Positions 34,928 to 43,042 of a DNA stretch of 64,000 nucleotides are shown piece after piece. Under the pieces are notes generated by a model that saw only the letters and a program-made list of their open reading frames with translations, was not told where the DNA came from and ran no database searches. The DNA is taken from NCBI GenBank assembly GCA_005223035.1, contig NJBK01000006.1, positions 1-64,000 on the forward strand. Direction: 5' to 3'. Source of the DNA: Chloroflexi bacterium B3_Chlor (GTDB lineage: Bacteria; Chloroflexota; Anaerolineae; UBA7937; B3-Chlor). Every line of letters starts with the position of its first letter. Position 1 is the stretch's first letter. The position numbers were made by a program, and so were the translations under genes.

Positions 34928-36529
34928 ATGGACAATCACATGAGACACAACGAACCTGCCATGTCGCAGTACGTCATGGCCGAAGCCGTGAGGGAGGCCT
35001 ACGCCCGGGGCGAGGAGGACGAAGCGCTGGAACCCTTGGTGCTCGTAGATGAGGAGGGGATGCCCGTAGGCAGGATTCGGGATGGGGACTACGTCATCTT
35101 CTACAACATCAGAGGCGAGAGGGAAGTGGAACTCACCCGCTCCTTCGTCGAAGAGGGCTTCCAGCGGTTCCCAACCGAGAAGGAGTTGAAGGTCGACTTC
35201 GCCACGATGATCCAGTACGATGGGACCCTGAAAGTGAGGGTCGCCTTCCCACCAGTGGGAGAGATTGAGCATACCCTGAGTCAGGTCATCAGCGAGCACG
35301 GGCTTAGGCAAGTCAAGATCACCGAGTCGGAGAAGGCCATCCATCTCGGGTTCTTCCTGAACGGCAAGGTGGACAGGCCATTTCCGGGTGAGGAAAGAAT
35401 CATCATTCCGTCACCTAGAGTCACCAGCTACGAAGAGGTTCCCGAAATGAGCATTGCAGAGGCGACGGAAGCGATACTCGAGAAGACAGGCGATCCAAGC
35501 TACGACCTGGTCATAGGCAACTTCGTCAATGTGGACGTGCTGGGACACATTGAGAGCCAAGGTGCGATAGACAGGGCTGTCGAGATAGTGGACTCGCATG
35601 TCGGACAGGTGGTGGAGGCTGCGCAGAAGGCGAACGTAACGATGATCATCACCGCCGATCACGGCACCGTCGAGAAATGGCTGTATCCCGATGGCGCCAT
35701 AGATACCGGCCACACCGACAGCTCCGTGCCTTTCATACTCGTTTCCTCCGATGGGACCAGTCTGCGTGATGGTGGAACCTTGACGGACGTTTCGCCGACG
35801 ATCCTGCAGCTTCTCGGGCTTCCCAAGCCAGCAACGATGACCGGCGACAGCCTGCTTGAAGATCCGCCAGTCAATGAGCCCGACAGGAGAAGAGTCCTGC
35901 TCCTGATCGTGGATGGCTGGGGGTTCAGGGAAGAGACATACGGCAACCTCATCGCTCAGGCTCACACGCCGGTGATGGACCGGCTGCAGGGAGAATACCC
36001 CTTCACCGCCCTGAAGGCCTCCGGAAAGCCGATGGGGATGCCGGAGGGAACCGTGGGCAACTCGGAGGCCGGACACCTACATCTCGGGGCAGGTCGCAGG
36101 ATCCCCTCCGACCGGCTCAGGATAGACGAGGCCATCAAGGACGGGTCGTTCTTCGCGAATGAAGCTTTCCTCTGGGCGATGAGAGGAGCGCAAAAGGACG
36201 GCACTCGCCTCCACCTGTTGGGGATCGTGTCCTTCTACAGCTCCCACGGGTCCGTGGATCATCTCACAGCGCTGTTGAAGCTGGCGAAGCGAGAGGGCCT
36301 GAAGGAGGTTTATGTGCACTCCATGTTGGGACGCAGGGGCGAGCATCCAGAAAGCGGGGCCAGGTACATACAGACGGTGGAGGAAACGGTTGAGAGGCTG
36401 GGGTTGGGAAGGGTAGTATCGGTCATTGGCCGGTTCTGGGCCCTGGACAGGGAAGAGAACTGGGATAAGATCGAGAAGACCTATCGCTGGCTGGTCCATG
36501 GCGAGGGTAGGGCCGTGAGAGGAGTGTAA
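34928..36529 (+). CDS. circularly permuted cofactor-independent phosphoglycerate mutase (GpmI) homologue
   Basis: 533 residues, the length of GpmI, but its two halves are swapped. Residues 13-310 match the canonical second half: RDGDYVIFYNIRGERE (Arg62, Arg65), ESEK (Lys136), NFVNVDVLGH (Asp203, His207), ITADHG (Asp244, His245), GHTDSSVP (His262), ending MTGDSL. A linker (EDPPVNEPDRRR) then leads to the canonical N-terminal half: LLIVDGWG (Asp329), GNSEAGH (nucleophile Ser379), GRFWALDRE, ending WLVHGEGRAV. All metal ligands and the nucleophile are therefore present. In the phosphotransferase domain the usual SDGGVHSH reads SFYSSHGS and DGRD reads GRRG, so the Asp normally binding substrate (Asp154 in Geobacillus) is Gly471. 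It may be a mutase with shifted specificity. It overlaps the next gene by one base (TAATG). Confidence 0.88.
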   Translation: MDNHMRHNEPAMSQYVMAEAVREAYARGEEDEALEPLVLVDEEGMPVGRIRDGDYVIFYNIRGEREVELTRSFVEEGFQRFPTEKELKVDFATMIQYDGTLKVRVAFPPVGEIEHTLSQVISEHGLRQVKITESEKAIHLGFFLNGKVDRPFPGEERIIIPSPRVTSYEEVPEMSIAEATEAILEKTGDPSYDLVIGNFVNVDVLGHIESQGAIDRAVEIVDSHVGQVVEAAQKANVTMIITADHGTVEKWLYPDGAIDTGHTDSSVPFILVSSDGTSLRDGGTLTDVSPTILQLLGLPKPATMTGDSLLEDPPVNEPDRRRVLLLIVDGWGFREETYGNLIAQAHTPVMDRLQGEYPFTALKASGKPMGMPEGTVGNSEAGHLHLGAGRRIPSDRLRIDEAIKDGSFFANEAFLWAMRGAQKDGTRLHLLGIVSFYSSHGSVDHLTALLKLAKREGLKEVYVHSMLGRRGEHPESGARYIQTVEETVERLGLGRVVSVIGRFWALDREENWDKIEKTYRWLVHGEGRAVRGV

Positions 36530-37155
36530 TGAATCGTCTTCTGCTCATACGCCACGCACTGAACGACTGGGTGGGAAAACGAGTTGCTGGCTGGACGCCC
36601 GGCATATCCTTGAACGCCGAGGGACGCAAACAGGCAGCACGCCTGGCGGAATGGCTGGAGCCTGTCCAGCTCGAGGCGGTATACGCCAGTCCTCTAGAGC
36701 GTGCGGTGGAAACGGCGCAGCCAATAGCGAGATCTCACGGCCTGGATGTGCAGATTCGAGACGCCCTGGGAGACACCCGCTACGGAGAACTAGACGGGAA
36801 GACAATAGAGGACGTGATGAAGACCGATTTGTGGGAGAAGTTCAGGGCCTGTCCCAGCAGGACACGCTTCCCCGGTGCGGAGACGACATATGAAGTCCAG
36901 GTGCGTGTGGTAGGTGAGCTTGAAAAGATATTGCAGAACCACCCCCAGGGAAACGTCGCCGTGGTCACCCATGCCGACCCCATCAGAGTGGCAGTGGCTC
37001 ACTACGTCGGCCTACCCCTAGACCTACTGGGACGCATCTGGGTCTCGACCGCCTCTCTGACTCTGTTGCGCTTCGATGAGTCGGGTCAACGGTTGACGCA
37101 TCTTGGCCACACTGGCTCCCTGGAATTCCTGAGAGAGGGAACGGACTCAGGCTAA
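36529..37155 (+). CDS. histidine phosphatase, MSMEG_4193-type putative phosphomutase
   Basis: 208 residues of the histidine phosphatase (dPGM-like) superfamily. LLIRHALND contains the catalytic His9, ASPLERAVETA the phosphate-binding Arg, and VVTHADPIRV the second His. GKRVAGWTPGISLN is the signature I associate with the MSMEG_4193 family of putative phosphomutases. The usual Arg-His-Gly is Arg-His-Ala. It is translationally coupled (TAATG) to the permuted iPGM homologue, so two unrelated phosphoglycerate-mutase folds sit in one operon; one may hydrolyse a by-product or phosphorylated intermediate of the other. Confidence 0.85.
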   Translation: MNRLLLIRHALNDWVGKRVAGWTPGISLNAEGRKQAARLAEWLEPVQLEAVYASPLERAVETAQPIARSHGLDVQIRDALGDTRYGELDGKTIEDVMKTDLWEKFRACPSRTRFPGAETTYEVQVRVVGELEKILQNHPQGNVAVVTHADPIRVAVAHYVGLPLDLLGRIWVSTASLTLLRFDESGQRLTHLGHTGSLEFLREGTDSG

Positions 37156-37160
37156 GCGCC

Positions 37161-39224
37161 TCACCAATCACCGTCTAGATCCAGAGACGTGAAAACGATC
37201 GTAGGTTCTCCCTCACCTCTGTCTCGGAGCTGCAGGGTGTTGACCCCCTCTTCCAGAGATAGTGGGGCCGTCCCGATCTGGTCTGCCTGAGGGGCTATTT
37301 CGTAGCTCTCAACGATCTCACCGTTCAAGCTGAGCTCCAGAGAGTGAGTACCCTCCTTGCTGAAGGCTGAGAATGCGAACTGTGTTTCGCCCGCGGTGGA
37401 AGCGATGATGACGCAGCTTGCCTCCAAGCCAACCTCTCGCGCCGGCTTGCCCTGCCATTTCTGCCGCTCCCCCCATTCAGGACCCAGTACAAGGAACGGT
37501 GATCCTGGCTCCTGCTCGCCCACCTGGTAGACAGTGATCTGCTCGTCCTGGTAGGAAGGCAACTGATCGGCGAACACCTCCTGTACTAGCCCAAAGACCG
37601 CCTCCCTCTCCTTCCCGGGCGGCAACATGTACTCGTGCACAATCACATATCTGATGCCGAGATACTCAAAGACCTGGGGTGCAACCTCCCCCGGAGCCTG
37701 AGCTATGATGTCAGGACCCAAGAAACGGAAGTGCTGCAGCACGGGGACCCTTTCCACCAGCGCAAGCGGGTTGGGACGAGAGAGGTAACCGGTGATGATA
37801 GGCTTGTGGTGCACCGTCTGGTACAGCATGTGAGCAGGCCGATCCCAGTTCATGGGCAGCTCCAAGATGGCGTATTCCTCCTCATCCACGGCCAGGCTCT
37901 GATAGAAGGACGGGACCTCCACTTCAGATACAGGATAGGGCACGGGAAGGAACTCGAAACATACTAGACCTAAGGTGGCCAATGACAATGCTCTCCTCCC
38001 GCTTTTGGTCAAAGGGGTCACCAGGCGCTGAAGGCCCAGCGCGGTCAAGGGAGCCAGACTGAGCATGACCATCACATCGAAGCGGCTGACGGAGCGAGCA
38101 ATCTTGAAGAAGGGGAGGAGGCGGTACAAGGCTAGATAGGGAAGCGGGACAGGCACCTCTCGCCCTGCGATATGGAGATAGGGTCCCAGAGATAGGATGA
38201 AGAACGTCAAACAACTGACAAGCCAGAAACACGTGGCACGTCTCCTACTCCAGAGGGCGTATCCAGCCAGGGCCAACGGAATGTAGCCGGCGAAGACCAT
38301 CCTCTCGGCGGTACTGCCGGTGAAGGTCTCGCTCAGCCGAGAAGCCGGCCCTCCCCATACAGGGTGAAGCTCGTTGGGAGTGACGAAGGCCAGCAGGTCA
38401 GCGGAGAGACGCCGTGTCATCTTAAAAGGGGAAAGGAGATATGCAGGATCCTGGAGAGCCTCACCCACCATACGTACTAGCAGAGGGGACAGAACCATGC
38501 CGCTCAGCACCAGTATCAGCCCAGTCCTCAGCAGTGGTGGTCCAAGTCGGCGCTGAATCCATATCCTGTAGCCGAGATAGAGCGCAGTAAAGATGAGCAG
38601 ATAGAGAACGAAATACCAATTGCAGAAGGCAGTCAGAACGAGGAAGAGCACGGGCAACCCGATATGCGAGCCCAGACGTATCCTCTCGGTTGCAAGGGAT
38701 TTGACCAGCACCACCGTGTAGAAAGGCAACCATTCCACTGAGATGACCGACATGTGTCCCAACAGATGAGCAAAATGGAAAGGCGAAAAAGTGAAGACGA
38801 CGCCTGCCAGGAACGCAATGACGTGATCGTTCGGTCTATCTCTCGCCTTCAGTATGTGAAGAGCCAACAGATACGCGCCGTATCCTCCTATCACGAAACA
38901 GAAAAGGACGACGAAGTTGTAGGAGAGGGCGACGCCGAAGACCAGCTGTATAGGCAAGGTCAGCAAGGCATTGAAGATGTTCAAGGTGTGAAAATAGAGG
39001 CTATGGCCGGTCGGGTGGTAAAGGTAGGTGGTGAAATAGGGGCTATCATGGAGATTGAGGACCGCCGTTTTGACCCACCACAGGTTCCAGTAGTTGTCCC
39101 AGCCGTCGAAGCCATCTCCAGGAATAGCCGTAGTGGAGTGAAGAAGCAGGGGGTACGTCATCAAGACGGTCAACAGGAGGTAGCCGCCGAGGGCAAAGAG
39201 ATCACGTCGCGGTGACTTGATCAT
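37161..39224 (-). CDS. polytopic membrane protein, GT-C glycosyltransferase-like
   Basis: 687 residues with about ten to twelve hydrophobic segments up to about residue 430, then a soluble C-terminal part. The N-terminal loop GDGFDGWDNYWNLWW carries acidic residues after the first helix, as in GT-C enzymes that use lipid-linked sugars. The C-terminal region includes VVHEYMLPPGKER and a beta-rich domain near residues 600-685 that resembles a carbohydrate-binding sandwich. It probably transfers sugars at the outer face of the membrane. RBS AGGGGAAA precedes the ATG. No subfamily assigned. Confidence 0.7.
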   Translation of the reverse strand: MIKSPRRDLFALGGYLLLTVLMTYPLLLHSTTAIPGDGFDGWDNYWNLWWVKTAVLNLHDSPYFTTYLYHPTGHSLYFHTLNIFNALLTLPIQLVFGVALSYNFVVLFCFVIGGYGAYLLALHILKARDRPNDHVIAFLAGVVFTFSPFHFAHLLGHMSVISVEWLPFYTVVLVKSLATERIRLGSHIGLPVLFLVLTAFCNWYFVLYLLIFTALYLGYRIWIQRRLGPPLLRTGLILVLSGMVLSPLLVRMVGEALQDPAYLLSPFKMTRRLSADLLAFVTPNELHPVWGGPASRLSETFTGSTAERMVFAGYIPLALAGYALWSRRRATCFWLVSCLTFFILSLGPYLHIAGREVPVPLPYLALYRLLPFFKIARSVSRFDVMVMLSLAPLTALGLQRLVTPLTKSGRRALSLATLGLVCFEFLPVPYPVSEVEVPSFYQSLAVDEEEYAILELPMNWDRPAHMLYQTVHHKPIITGYLSRPNPLALVERVPVLQHFRFLGPDIIAQAPGEVAPQVFEYLGIRYVIVHEYMLPPGKEREAVFGLVQEVFADQLPSYQDEQITVYQVGEQEPGSPFLVLGPEWGERQKWQGKPAREVGLEASCVIIASTAGETQFAFSAFSKEGTHSLELSLNGEIVESYEIAPQADQIGTAPLSLEEGVNTLQLRDRGEGEPTIVFTSLDLDGDW

Positions 39225-39287
39225 GAGTTTCCCCTGTCAACACGAATTCGGATAGCATAGAATTTCTGCTTAGCGCGACGATCTCCT

Positions 39288-39866
39288 TCAGGCCAGATAC
39301 AGCCTCCGCCCGACCGCGATGACGGTGGCCATGAGCGGCTCCAGAGCCCTTTGGCTTTTCCCCACCAGATAGGCGGAAACAGACCCAACCAGTCCGCCTG
39401 CTACTAGGTCCAACGGGTAGTGTACGCCGCAGTAGATGCGGGCAATGGCAAACAGTCCGGCCAGCGCCCCCATCACGACGCCCAGCCAGCGATGGCGCTG
39501 CCAGGCGACCCCGGCGAAGGCGAAAGCGACTGCGGCGGAATTGGCGGGCAACGAGGAATCGGAAGGTCTATAGAAGAGGAGATTGACGTGCTGCACGGAG
39601 AAAGGCCGTGGCCTGAAGTAGACCAGGTTGCAGAGCTTGACCACGAGATTGGCCAAGAGAACGGCCGTGATAATCGACACAATGACTCGCTGATTCCTCC
39701 CCCTCTCCTGCTTGCTACTGCCAGCGAACCAAAGAGCGGCCGTCAGAAGGCAAAGAGCTGTGGGCACGAAATAGTCGTTCACCAACAAGCGCATCAGGCT
39801 GTCTACAACCGCCACCCGGGTGGCTGAGCCGTTAATCAGATTGAACAATGCGGTATCCAAGACCAC
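39288..39866 (-). CDS. PAP2-superfamily membrane phosphatase (undecaprenyl-diphosphatase-like), altered motif 2
   Basis: About 192 residues with five to six membrane helices. Motif 1 is recognisable in KLCNLVYFRPRPF and motif 3 in ARIYCGVHYPLD (Arg, nucleophile His, Asp). Motif 2, normally PSxH, reads SLPANSAA, so the proton-donor His appears replaced. Family members recycle undecaprenyl diphosphate or dephosphorylate lipids. The GTG at 39866 follows AGGAGGAGCG, a strong ribosome site; a longer frame from 39896 would overlap the upstream hydrolase gene. Confidence 0.78.
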   Translation of the reverse strand: MVLDTALFNLINGSATRVAVVDSLMRLLVNDYFVPTALCLLTAALWFAGSSKQERGRNQRVIVSIITAVLLANLVVKLCNLVYFRPRPFSVQHVNLLFYRPSDSSLPANSAAVAFAFAGVAWQRHRWLGVVMGALAGLFAIARIYCGVHYPLDLVAGGLVGSVSAYLVGKSQRALEPLMATVIAVGRRLYLA

Positions 39867-39874
39867 CGCTCCTC

Positions 39875-40921
39875 CTAGATGTGTTCGTGAGACCAACCCG
39901 TGATTAGGGACACTACCTGCGTGTCTCGTTCTAGACCTCGGCGCCCCTGCCCCGGAATGAGCTTCACCTTCATGGTACGTTGGAACGCATCCAATTCCGC
40001 GGAGGGAACCAGTCTATCTTCCTCACCGTAGATGATGAGCAGCGGCTGAGAATCCAGGTCGGAGACATGCTCCGAAGCCCCCAGCCGGGTCACGAGTTCC
40101 CCGCGTTGATGCACGCGGCTCCAGCGGATAGCCTCTGGGTAGGACATCTCACGCAAGAGATCCAGCCCGGACCGGACGTGCGCCGCCAACATCACAGGGG
40201 CAAGAGCCACGACTGCTTTGATTTGCTTGTCCTCCGCGGCGGCGCGGATCGCCAAGTCTGCCCCCAGGCCCACGCCCACGGCGCCCACCCTACTGGCATT
40301 GATTTCGTCTCTGCCATCTAGGTAAGCGATGGCCTGGGGAAACTCGACTAGCGCGTCGGGATAACGCCACGAGTCCTCAGAGCTCATGTCCAAGGAAAAA
40401 GCGGCAAACCCACTCTCGGTCAAGCCAACAGCTACCCCTTCCAGAGACTCGATTCCCGCACCAGGCTCGGGCGCCATACAAACAACGGGCCAAGGGGCGT
40501 CCCCGGAGGAGGGCAGATACAGAGTACCACGTAGCCATTTCAGAGCTATGAGTTCGCTATGGGAACGCTGTCGCTCAGTGAGCCCCTGAAGTGAGGCCCG
40601 TAGCCGATCGAGGAAGAGAGAGATGACTACCGTGGTCACTAGGGCGAGAGCCAACCCAGCCGACCAGAAGAAGAGAAACTCGCTGCTGGCCGGCCCAGGC
40701 GAGAAAATCTCCTCGCTTCTAGTCCCAAAAAACCACAGACTGGCCAGAGCCACGAGAGACGAGCCCAGGGAATAGCCCCATCTGGCCTTTACATCTCTCG
40801 GCAGCCACAAGAGCGCCTTAAGGCGCTGCCATGTCGCGACAAGTTGCCAGAAACCCAGGGAGGCAAAGTAAGCGAAGACGAGGAAGATGACGCCTATGGT
40901 GATCTGTTCGCGAAACTCCAT
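39875..40921 (-). CDS. membrane-anchored alpha/beta hydrolase (dienelactone-hydrolase-like)
   Basis: 348 residues. Three hydrophobic segments in the first ~100 residues (ITIGVIFLVFAYFASLGFW and following) are followed by an alpha/beta hydrolase domain with VGAVGVGLGADLAIRAA in the nucleophile-elbow position and YGEEDRLVP carrying the Asp of the triad. The elbow reads G-V-G-L-G rather than G-x-S-x-G, so the Ser nucleophile is absent at that position. It may be non-catalytic. It lies 8 bp upstream of the PAP2 gene and is cotranscribed with it. Confidence 0.65.
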   Translation of the reverse strand: MEFREQITIGVIFLVFAYFASLGFWQLVATWQRLKALLWLPRDVKARWGYSLGSSLVALASLWFFGTRSEEIFSPGPASSEFLFFWSAGLALALVTTVVISLFLDRLRASLQGLTERQRSHSELIALKWLRGTLYLPSSGDAPWPVVCMAPEPGAGIESLEGVAVGLTESGFAAFSLDMSSEDSWRYPDALVEFPQAIAYLDGRDEINASRVGAVGVGLGADLAIRAAAEDKQIKAVVALAPVMLAAHVRSGLDLLREMSYPEAIRWSRVHQRGELVTRLGASEHVSDLDSQPLLIIYGEEDRLVPSAELDAFQRTMKVKLIPGQGRRGLERDTQVVSLITGWSHEHI

Positions 40922-41034
40922 CAGCCAGCGGTCTAGCCCCAGTCATCCTAGTAGTCTGACCCAAATGGCTCCCCACAAACCGCGCCAGTCAGTCTCTTCC
41001 CGCCCGGCCAACCCAAGCGCGTCGCACCCTTGCC

Positions 41035-41331
41035 CTACCGCAGGCCACGGGCGCGCCAGATCACGGCCAGTTCATCGAAAGAGGAGGCAATGCGAGCAGA
41101 GATCACGAACCCCTGCCTGGAGCTTAATTCGCTGTACCTCACTCGCAGATAGCGGCCCCCGGCCATCCTCCGCACGGCTATCTGAGTATTGTGGCGTGCC
41201 CGCAAGACATAGTCTGGCCTCTCGATAGTCCCCAACACGTCGTCACAGCAAGCGTTCGTGTGGGACCACCTCTCCGCCAGCAAGCGGATGGGCACACCAT
41301 TCATTGACGTGGCCGTAAAGGAGAACTTCAT
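41035..41331 (-). CDS. small protein with DUF4258/PBECR-like features
   Basis: 98 residues: IRLLAERWSHT, then VLGTIERPDYVLRARH, QIAVRR, RYLRVRYSEL and GFVISARIAS. This order of helix and strands resembles small phage- or toxin-derived proteins of the DUF4258/PBECR type (Barnase/RelE-like RNase folds). It is shorter than usual around the first helix. The ATG at 41331 is chosen over an earlier in-frame start. It stands alone with no obvious antitoxin next to it. Confidence 0.5.
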   Translation of the reverse strand: MKFSFTATSMNGVPIRLLAERWSHTNACCDDVLGTIERPDYVLRARHNTQIAVRRMAGGRYLRVRYSELSSRQGFVISARIASSFDELAVIWRARGLR

Positions 41332-41406
41332 GCTGCGTCCCCTGCCCGCTAGGTACAACCCCCTGGATTATATTGGTTTTCCGACAAACCGCAACCCTGC
41401 GGCCGC

Positions 41407-42216
41407 CTATTGGATGGGCACGTAGATGTTTCCGCGGCGCGCGAACCTGACGTAGAGCAGCCCCTCTTTCTCCCTCCGTTCTGCAAGCCTCCGGAGCAAG
41501 GTCAACAGTTTCTGGTAAGCACCAGGCCTCAACGTTGTCATCTCTCTCTTTGTCCCCCTATCAGCCAGCAGCCACTGCTGATGATCCATGCAGTTACCCG
41601 ACGCATAGCCGACAAGAAAGCCCTCGATGCCGCAGATGATCAGCGGCAAGGCTATGGCCTGCATGGAATAGGGGCAGAGACACATTAGGGCGTTCGTGAA
41701 CCGCTGGTAGTCTACGCTGGGGATCATCACGTCACGGGCGATGTCCATGGCAGAGGTCATGATATGCATATTGGCTCCGGCCAGGAGCGCTTCGACGCCT
41801 ATCGCCCTGATGTCGCACTGAACACAGACCTGATGCACGGGCTCCGCCTTGTCTTCCAGGTCCAACTCATCCAAGAAGATGCAATCATGATTGGGACGCC
41901 CTGCCGGGCACTCTGGAGCCAGAGGCTTCTGACAGAACCCCACGGCAACCAACAGGCCTGTCTTCGCCATCACCAAGCGGGATATGAGATCCTCCTCCGC
42001 GCCTCCGTACAGCAGCGTGACGTCGCTCTGCTCCGCCCGCCCTCGCAAGAGCCGTCGGTATCGCAGGATTCCTGCAATCGTCTTCAGCGGATGACGGAGC
42101 ATGATCCTGCCCAGAAAGGTCAGACCATATCTGCTTCGCAGGCTGCGAAAAGAGAAGTCCCAAACCCTGAAGCCCAGGAAAGATGAACCATCGAACCGAG
42201 TGAGCAAGTCATGCAT
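41407..42216 (-). CDS. conserved Cys-rich protein of unknown function
   Basis: About 269 residues, not recognised. A central cysteine set (GFCQKPLAPECPAGRPNHDC, then VCVQCDIRAIG) looks like a metal or Fe-S site. MHIMTSAMDIARDVMIPS and CLCPYSMQAIALPLIICG are followed by CMDHQQWLLAD. Several Cys in CxxC or CxC spacing suggest a redox or zinc protein of anaerobes. There is no signal peptide. It is divergent from the methyltransferase gene; the start (ATG 42216) is a best guess. Confidence 0.6.
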   Translation of the reverse strand: MHDLLTRFDGSSFLGFRVWDFSFRSLRSRYGLTFLGRIMLRHPLKTIAGILRYRRLLRGRAEQSDVTLLYGGAEEDLISRLVMAKTGLLVAVGFCQKPLAPECPAGRPNHDCIFLDELDLEDKAEPVHQVCVQCDIRAIGVEALLAGANMHIMTSAMDIARDVMIPSVDYQRFTNALMCLCPYSMQAIALPLIICGIEGFLVGYASGNCMDHQQWLLADRGTKREMTTLRPGAYQKLLTLLRRLAERREKEGLLYVRFARRGNIYVPIQ

Positions 42217-42255
42217 TCTCGTGCCGGTCAACCACTGTCTTGTAACCTATACTTA

Positions 42256-42284
42256 TTGCCCGCATCCACTGAGGGTGCTATACT
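42256..42284 (+). promoter_or_regulatory. sigma70-like promoter of the methyltransferase gene
   Basis: TTGCCC (42256-42261), 17 bp and TATACT (42279-42284). Because the -10 abuts a possible TTG start at 42285, translation must begin further down, at the GTG at 42315. Confidence 0.55.
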
Positions 42285-42314
42285 TTGCTCAAGGCCTGGT
42301 CAGAGGAAAAGGAC

Positions 42315-43034
42315 GTGAACAGCGAGCAGAGACGATACTATGACGCCCTGTGGGCCAGAAGCAAAGTGGTCGAGCCGTCGTCTTGGGCGATGTGGCACAC
42401 CATCAGACTGTACGCCGCCCGCAAGACCCATTTCCTGGAGATTGGTGCGGGGAACCGGCCCCGCATTCCAATCGCTGGATCGTACTTCGTGGACCTCAGT
42501 CCAAGAGCAATGGAAACTCTGAGGCAGAGAGACGGTAGGTGCCTGGCAGGTTCTGCCGAGGCCCTCCCCTTCCCCGATGAATCGTTCGACCTGATCTGCG
42601 CCTTCGAGATCGTCGAGCACGTGCCAGACGACAGAGCGGTCCTGGAAGAGACAAGCCGAGTGCTCAAGACAGGAGAACGATTCATCTTCTCCGTACCTTT
42701 GCACATGGAGTACTGGAGCAATTATGATGAGCTGGCCGGACACGTTCGCCGCTACGATCCTGTCGTACTGGAATCCCTGCTGGACGAACATGGACTGCAG
42801 ATTGAGAAGTACAACATCACTTTCTCACCACGAAACCCCTACTGCCGCAATGCCGGTGCCTACCTTGCTAGCAAGTTCTGGCGGCTGGGTGTAGCCCTTG
42901 AGGAAGGAGTGGCCCTGCCCATTTACACCTGGATCGATCGACGCAGAGGCATCCAATGGGAGCAAGGTCGTTTTCCAGAGGACGCAAGAAGAGCAAACAA
43001 CGTGATCATAGTCTGCAGGAAAGGCAAAGCGTGA
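42315..43034 (+). CDS. class I SAM-dependent methyltransferase
   Basis: About 239 residues with a Rossmann methyltransferase core: FLEIGAGNRPR (SAM-binding motif I), VDLSPRAME, AEALPFPDESFDLICAFEIVEHVPDD (motif II, Methyltransf_11 type) and a following VLKTGERFIFSVP. The substrate is not evident; relatives methylate quinones, lipids or sugars. GAGGAAAAGG precedes the GTG at 42315. It converges on the aminotransferase gene 8 bp away. Confidence 0.85.
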   Translation: MNSEQRRYYDALWARSKVVEPSSWAMWHTIRLYAARKTHFLEIGAGNRPRIPIAGSYFVDLSPRAMETLRQRDGRCLAGSAEALPFPDESFDLICAFEIVEHVPDDRAVLEETSRVLKTGERFIFSVPLHMEYWSNYDELAGHVRRYDPVVLESLLDEHGLQIEKYNITFSPRNPYCRNAGAYLASKFWRLGVALEEGVALPIYTWIDRRRGIQWEQGRFPEDARRANNVIIVCRKGKA

Positions 43035-43042
43035 CTGGCCTT

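Noticed and set aside
34578..34928. N-terminal extension of the DUF1385 protein by about 117 residues
   Set aside because: The extension crosses two predicted promoters and lacks similarity to the family, whose conserved region starts at about 34565.
42285..42314. TTG start for the methyltransferase
   Set aside because: It is directly next to the -10 box, so it would lie at or before the transcription start; the GTG at 42315 has a good ribosome site.
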